Source of the DNA: Actinomycetota bacterium
Lineage (GTDB): Bacteria > Actinomycetota > Actinomycetes > S36-B12 > UBA5976
Reading direction: 5' to 3'
Assembly (NCBI GenBank): GCA_009918005.1
Contig: RGDC01000006.1
Span: forward strand, 1-34,757
DNA length: 34,757 nucleotides
In this document: positions 33,969-34,757 of the stretch, piece by piece
Layout: each line of letters starts with the position of its first letter
Position numbering within the stretch: position 1 is the first letter of the stretch
Program-made: the position numbers and the translations under genes
The notes under the pieces: model-generated
The model's input: only the letters and a program-made list of their open reading frames with translations
Databases searched by the model: none
Told to the model about the DNA's origin: nothing

Positions 33969-34757
33969 GTGGACATAGTTGCGTTAAACCCGCACGCCGA
34001 CATAGTTGCGCTGACTGCAGATCTAGTCAATATTCCTAGCGTTTCAGGTAATGAAGCGGCTTTGGCAGACGCCATTTTCCAAGAGTTAAGCAAATGTAAC
34101 TGGCTAGAAGTTCATCGCTTCAAGAACTCGGTGGTAGCAAAAACCAACTTAGGTAAAGCCTCGCGAGTGATTGTTGCGGGTCACATAGATACCGTTCCTG
34201 TAGCCGACAATGAAAAAGCAGTCTTTGTAACAAGCGGTCAAGGCCTGCCAAGTGATGGCACCCAAGTACCTGAAGATGTAGTTTTTGGAATTGGCTCCTG
34301 CGACATGAAGGGTGGGGTGGCCGTAGCCCTTCGAGCTGCGGTTTCAATTGAGAACCCTCAGTTTGACGTGACCTATATTTTTTACGAATGCGAAGAAGTC
34401 GACAGCGAGCGAAATGGCCTAACCCTGATTGCTGCGGAACATCCAGAATGGCTTGTCGCCGACATTGCCGTTTTGTTAGAGCCATCAAATGCAAACATTG
34501 AAGCCGGCTGCCAAGGAACCCTGCGGGCAAAAGTCTCAACGGTAGGCACTCGCGCTCATAGCGCACGATCGTGGCTAGGGAATAACGCAATCCATAATCT
34601 TGGTGACATCTTGGCCAGACTCAATTCCTACGAGCCAGCAAAAGTAATGATCGATGGACTTGAATATCGGGAAGGCTTGAACGCGGTACAAGTAACTGGT
34701 GGAATTGCTGGAAATGTTATTCCGGATTCGGCAACTGTTGAAGTTAATTACCGATAC
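33969..34757 (+). CDS. dapE: Succinyl-diaminopimelate desuccinylase (partial, 3' end beyond window)
   Basis: The frame from GTG 33969 stays open to the window end (263 codons) and is absent from the track because it has no stop. It is an M20 metallopeptidase-family enzyme. Zinc ligands are in AGHIDTVPVADN (His), GSCDMKGGVAVA (bridging Asp), YECEEVDSERNG (catalytic Glu pair) and LLEPSN. The NIPSVSGNEAALADAI opening and GCQGTLRAKVSTVGTRAHSARSWLGNNAI dimerisation region are typical of actinobacterial DapE. It releases succinate to give LL-diaminopimelate. The first 15 codons include a near-duplicate DIVAL segment, encoded by a repeated GACATAGTTGCG. An in-frame GTG at 33936 is the alternative start. 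Confidence 0.9.
   Translation, partial: MDIVALNPHADIVALTADLVNIPSVSGNEAALADAIFQELSKCNWLEVHRFKNSVVAKTNLGKASRVIVAGHIDTVPVADNEKAVFVTSGQGLPSDGTQVPEDVVFGIGSCDMKGGVAVALRAAVSIENPQFDVTYIFYECEEVDSERNGLTLIAAEHPEWLVADIAVLLEPSNANIEAGCQGTLRAKVSTVGTRAHSARSWLGNNAIHNLGDILARLNSYEPAKVMIDGLEYREGLNAVQVTGGIAGNVIPDSATVEVNYRY

Noticed and set aside
34120-34590. 156-aa minus-strand ORF
   Set aside because: It lies antisense inside dapE, whose zinc-ligand motifs are intact on the plus strand. It has no recognisable domain and is a shadow frame.

Overview
The window looks like part of a streamlined, moderate-GC actinobacterial chromosome, probably a freshwater acI/Nanopelagicales-type lineage. The actinobacterial assignment rests on the MtrA-MtrB-LpqB module, mycothiol biosynthesis (MshB), PIN-PhoH (PhoH2), DUF6542, actinobacterial-type DapD and FdxA-DapC linkage. 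The gene order follows that remembered from Mycobacterium and Streptomyces: uppS-phoH2-fum-DUF4245-xseB-xseA-ispH-DUF6542-ychF, typA-SBP-oligopeptide ABC, mshB-membrane protein-fdxA-dapC, and dapD-dapE. The acI assignment is inferred from by-eye base composition and very tight packing, with no database search behind it. No tRNA, rRNA, CRISPR, prophage or IS was found.

Layout: (1) 1-4131, envelope signalling: end of mtrA, mtrB, lpqB and comF. (2) 4132-4472, the only long non-coding stretch. It folds into an apparent structured RNA of about 260 nt closed by a roughly 20-bp long-range helix, where hpf and secA usually follow comF. I could not match it to a known RNA family. (3) 4473-7806, a CynX/NimT-like MFS transporter and a YyaL/DUF255 thioredoxin-fold protein. 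(4) 7803-16811, the uppS to ychF housekeeping block on alternating strands. (5) 16946-26645, typA followed by an oligopeptide ABC system with two substrate-binding proteins, two permeases and two ATPases. (6) 26664-30117, a DPP-IV-like S9 peptidase convergent with the peptide importer, mshB and a small membrane protein. (7) 30233-34757, fdxA, a frameshifted dapC, gltA, dapD and the start of dapE.

Functionally, the peptide importer and the S9 peptidase suggest amino-acid acquisition from peptides. dapC, dapD and dapE belong to the succinylase branch of diaminopimelate and lysine synthesis, but dapC carries an apparent 31-nt deletion that removes the conserved ECY...GW segment and breaks the frame.

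Two genome-scale signals stand out. At least eleven genes have a TANNNT hexamer exactly 6 or 7 nt before the start codon and no Shine-Dalgarno, the arrangement expected for leaderless mRNAs. Neighbouring genes also share start or stop bases (CATG, CTAA, TTAA), and in two clear cases the stop codon TAG of one gene is the first half of the next gene's -10 box.
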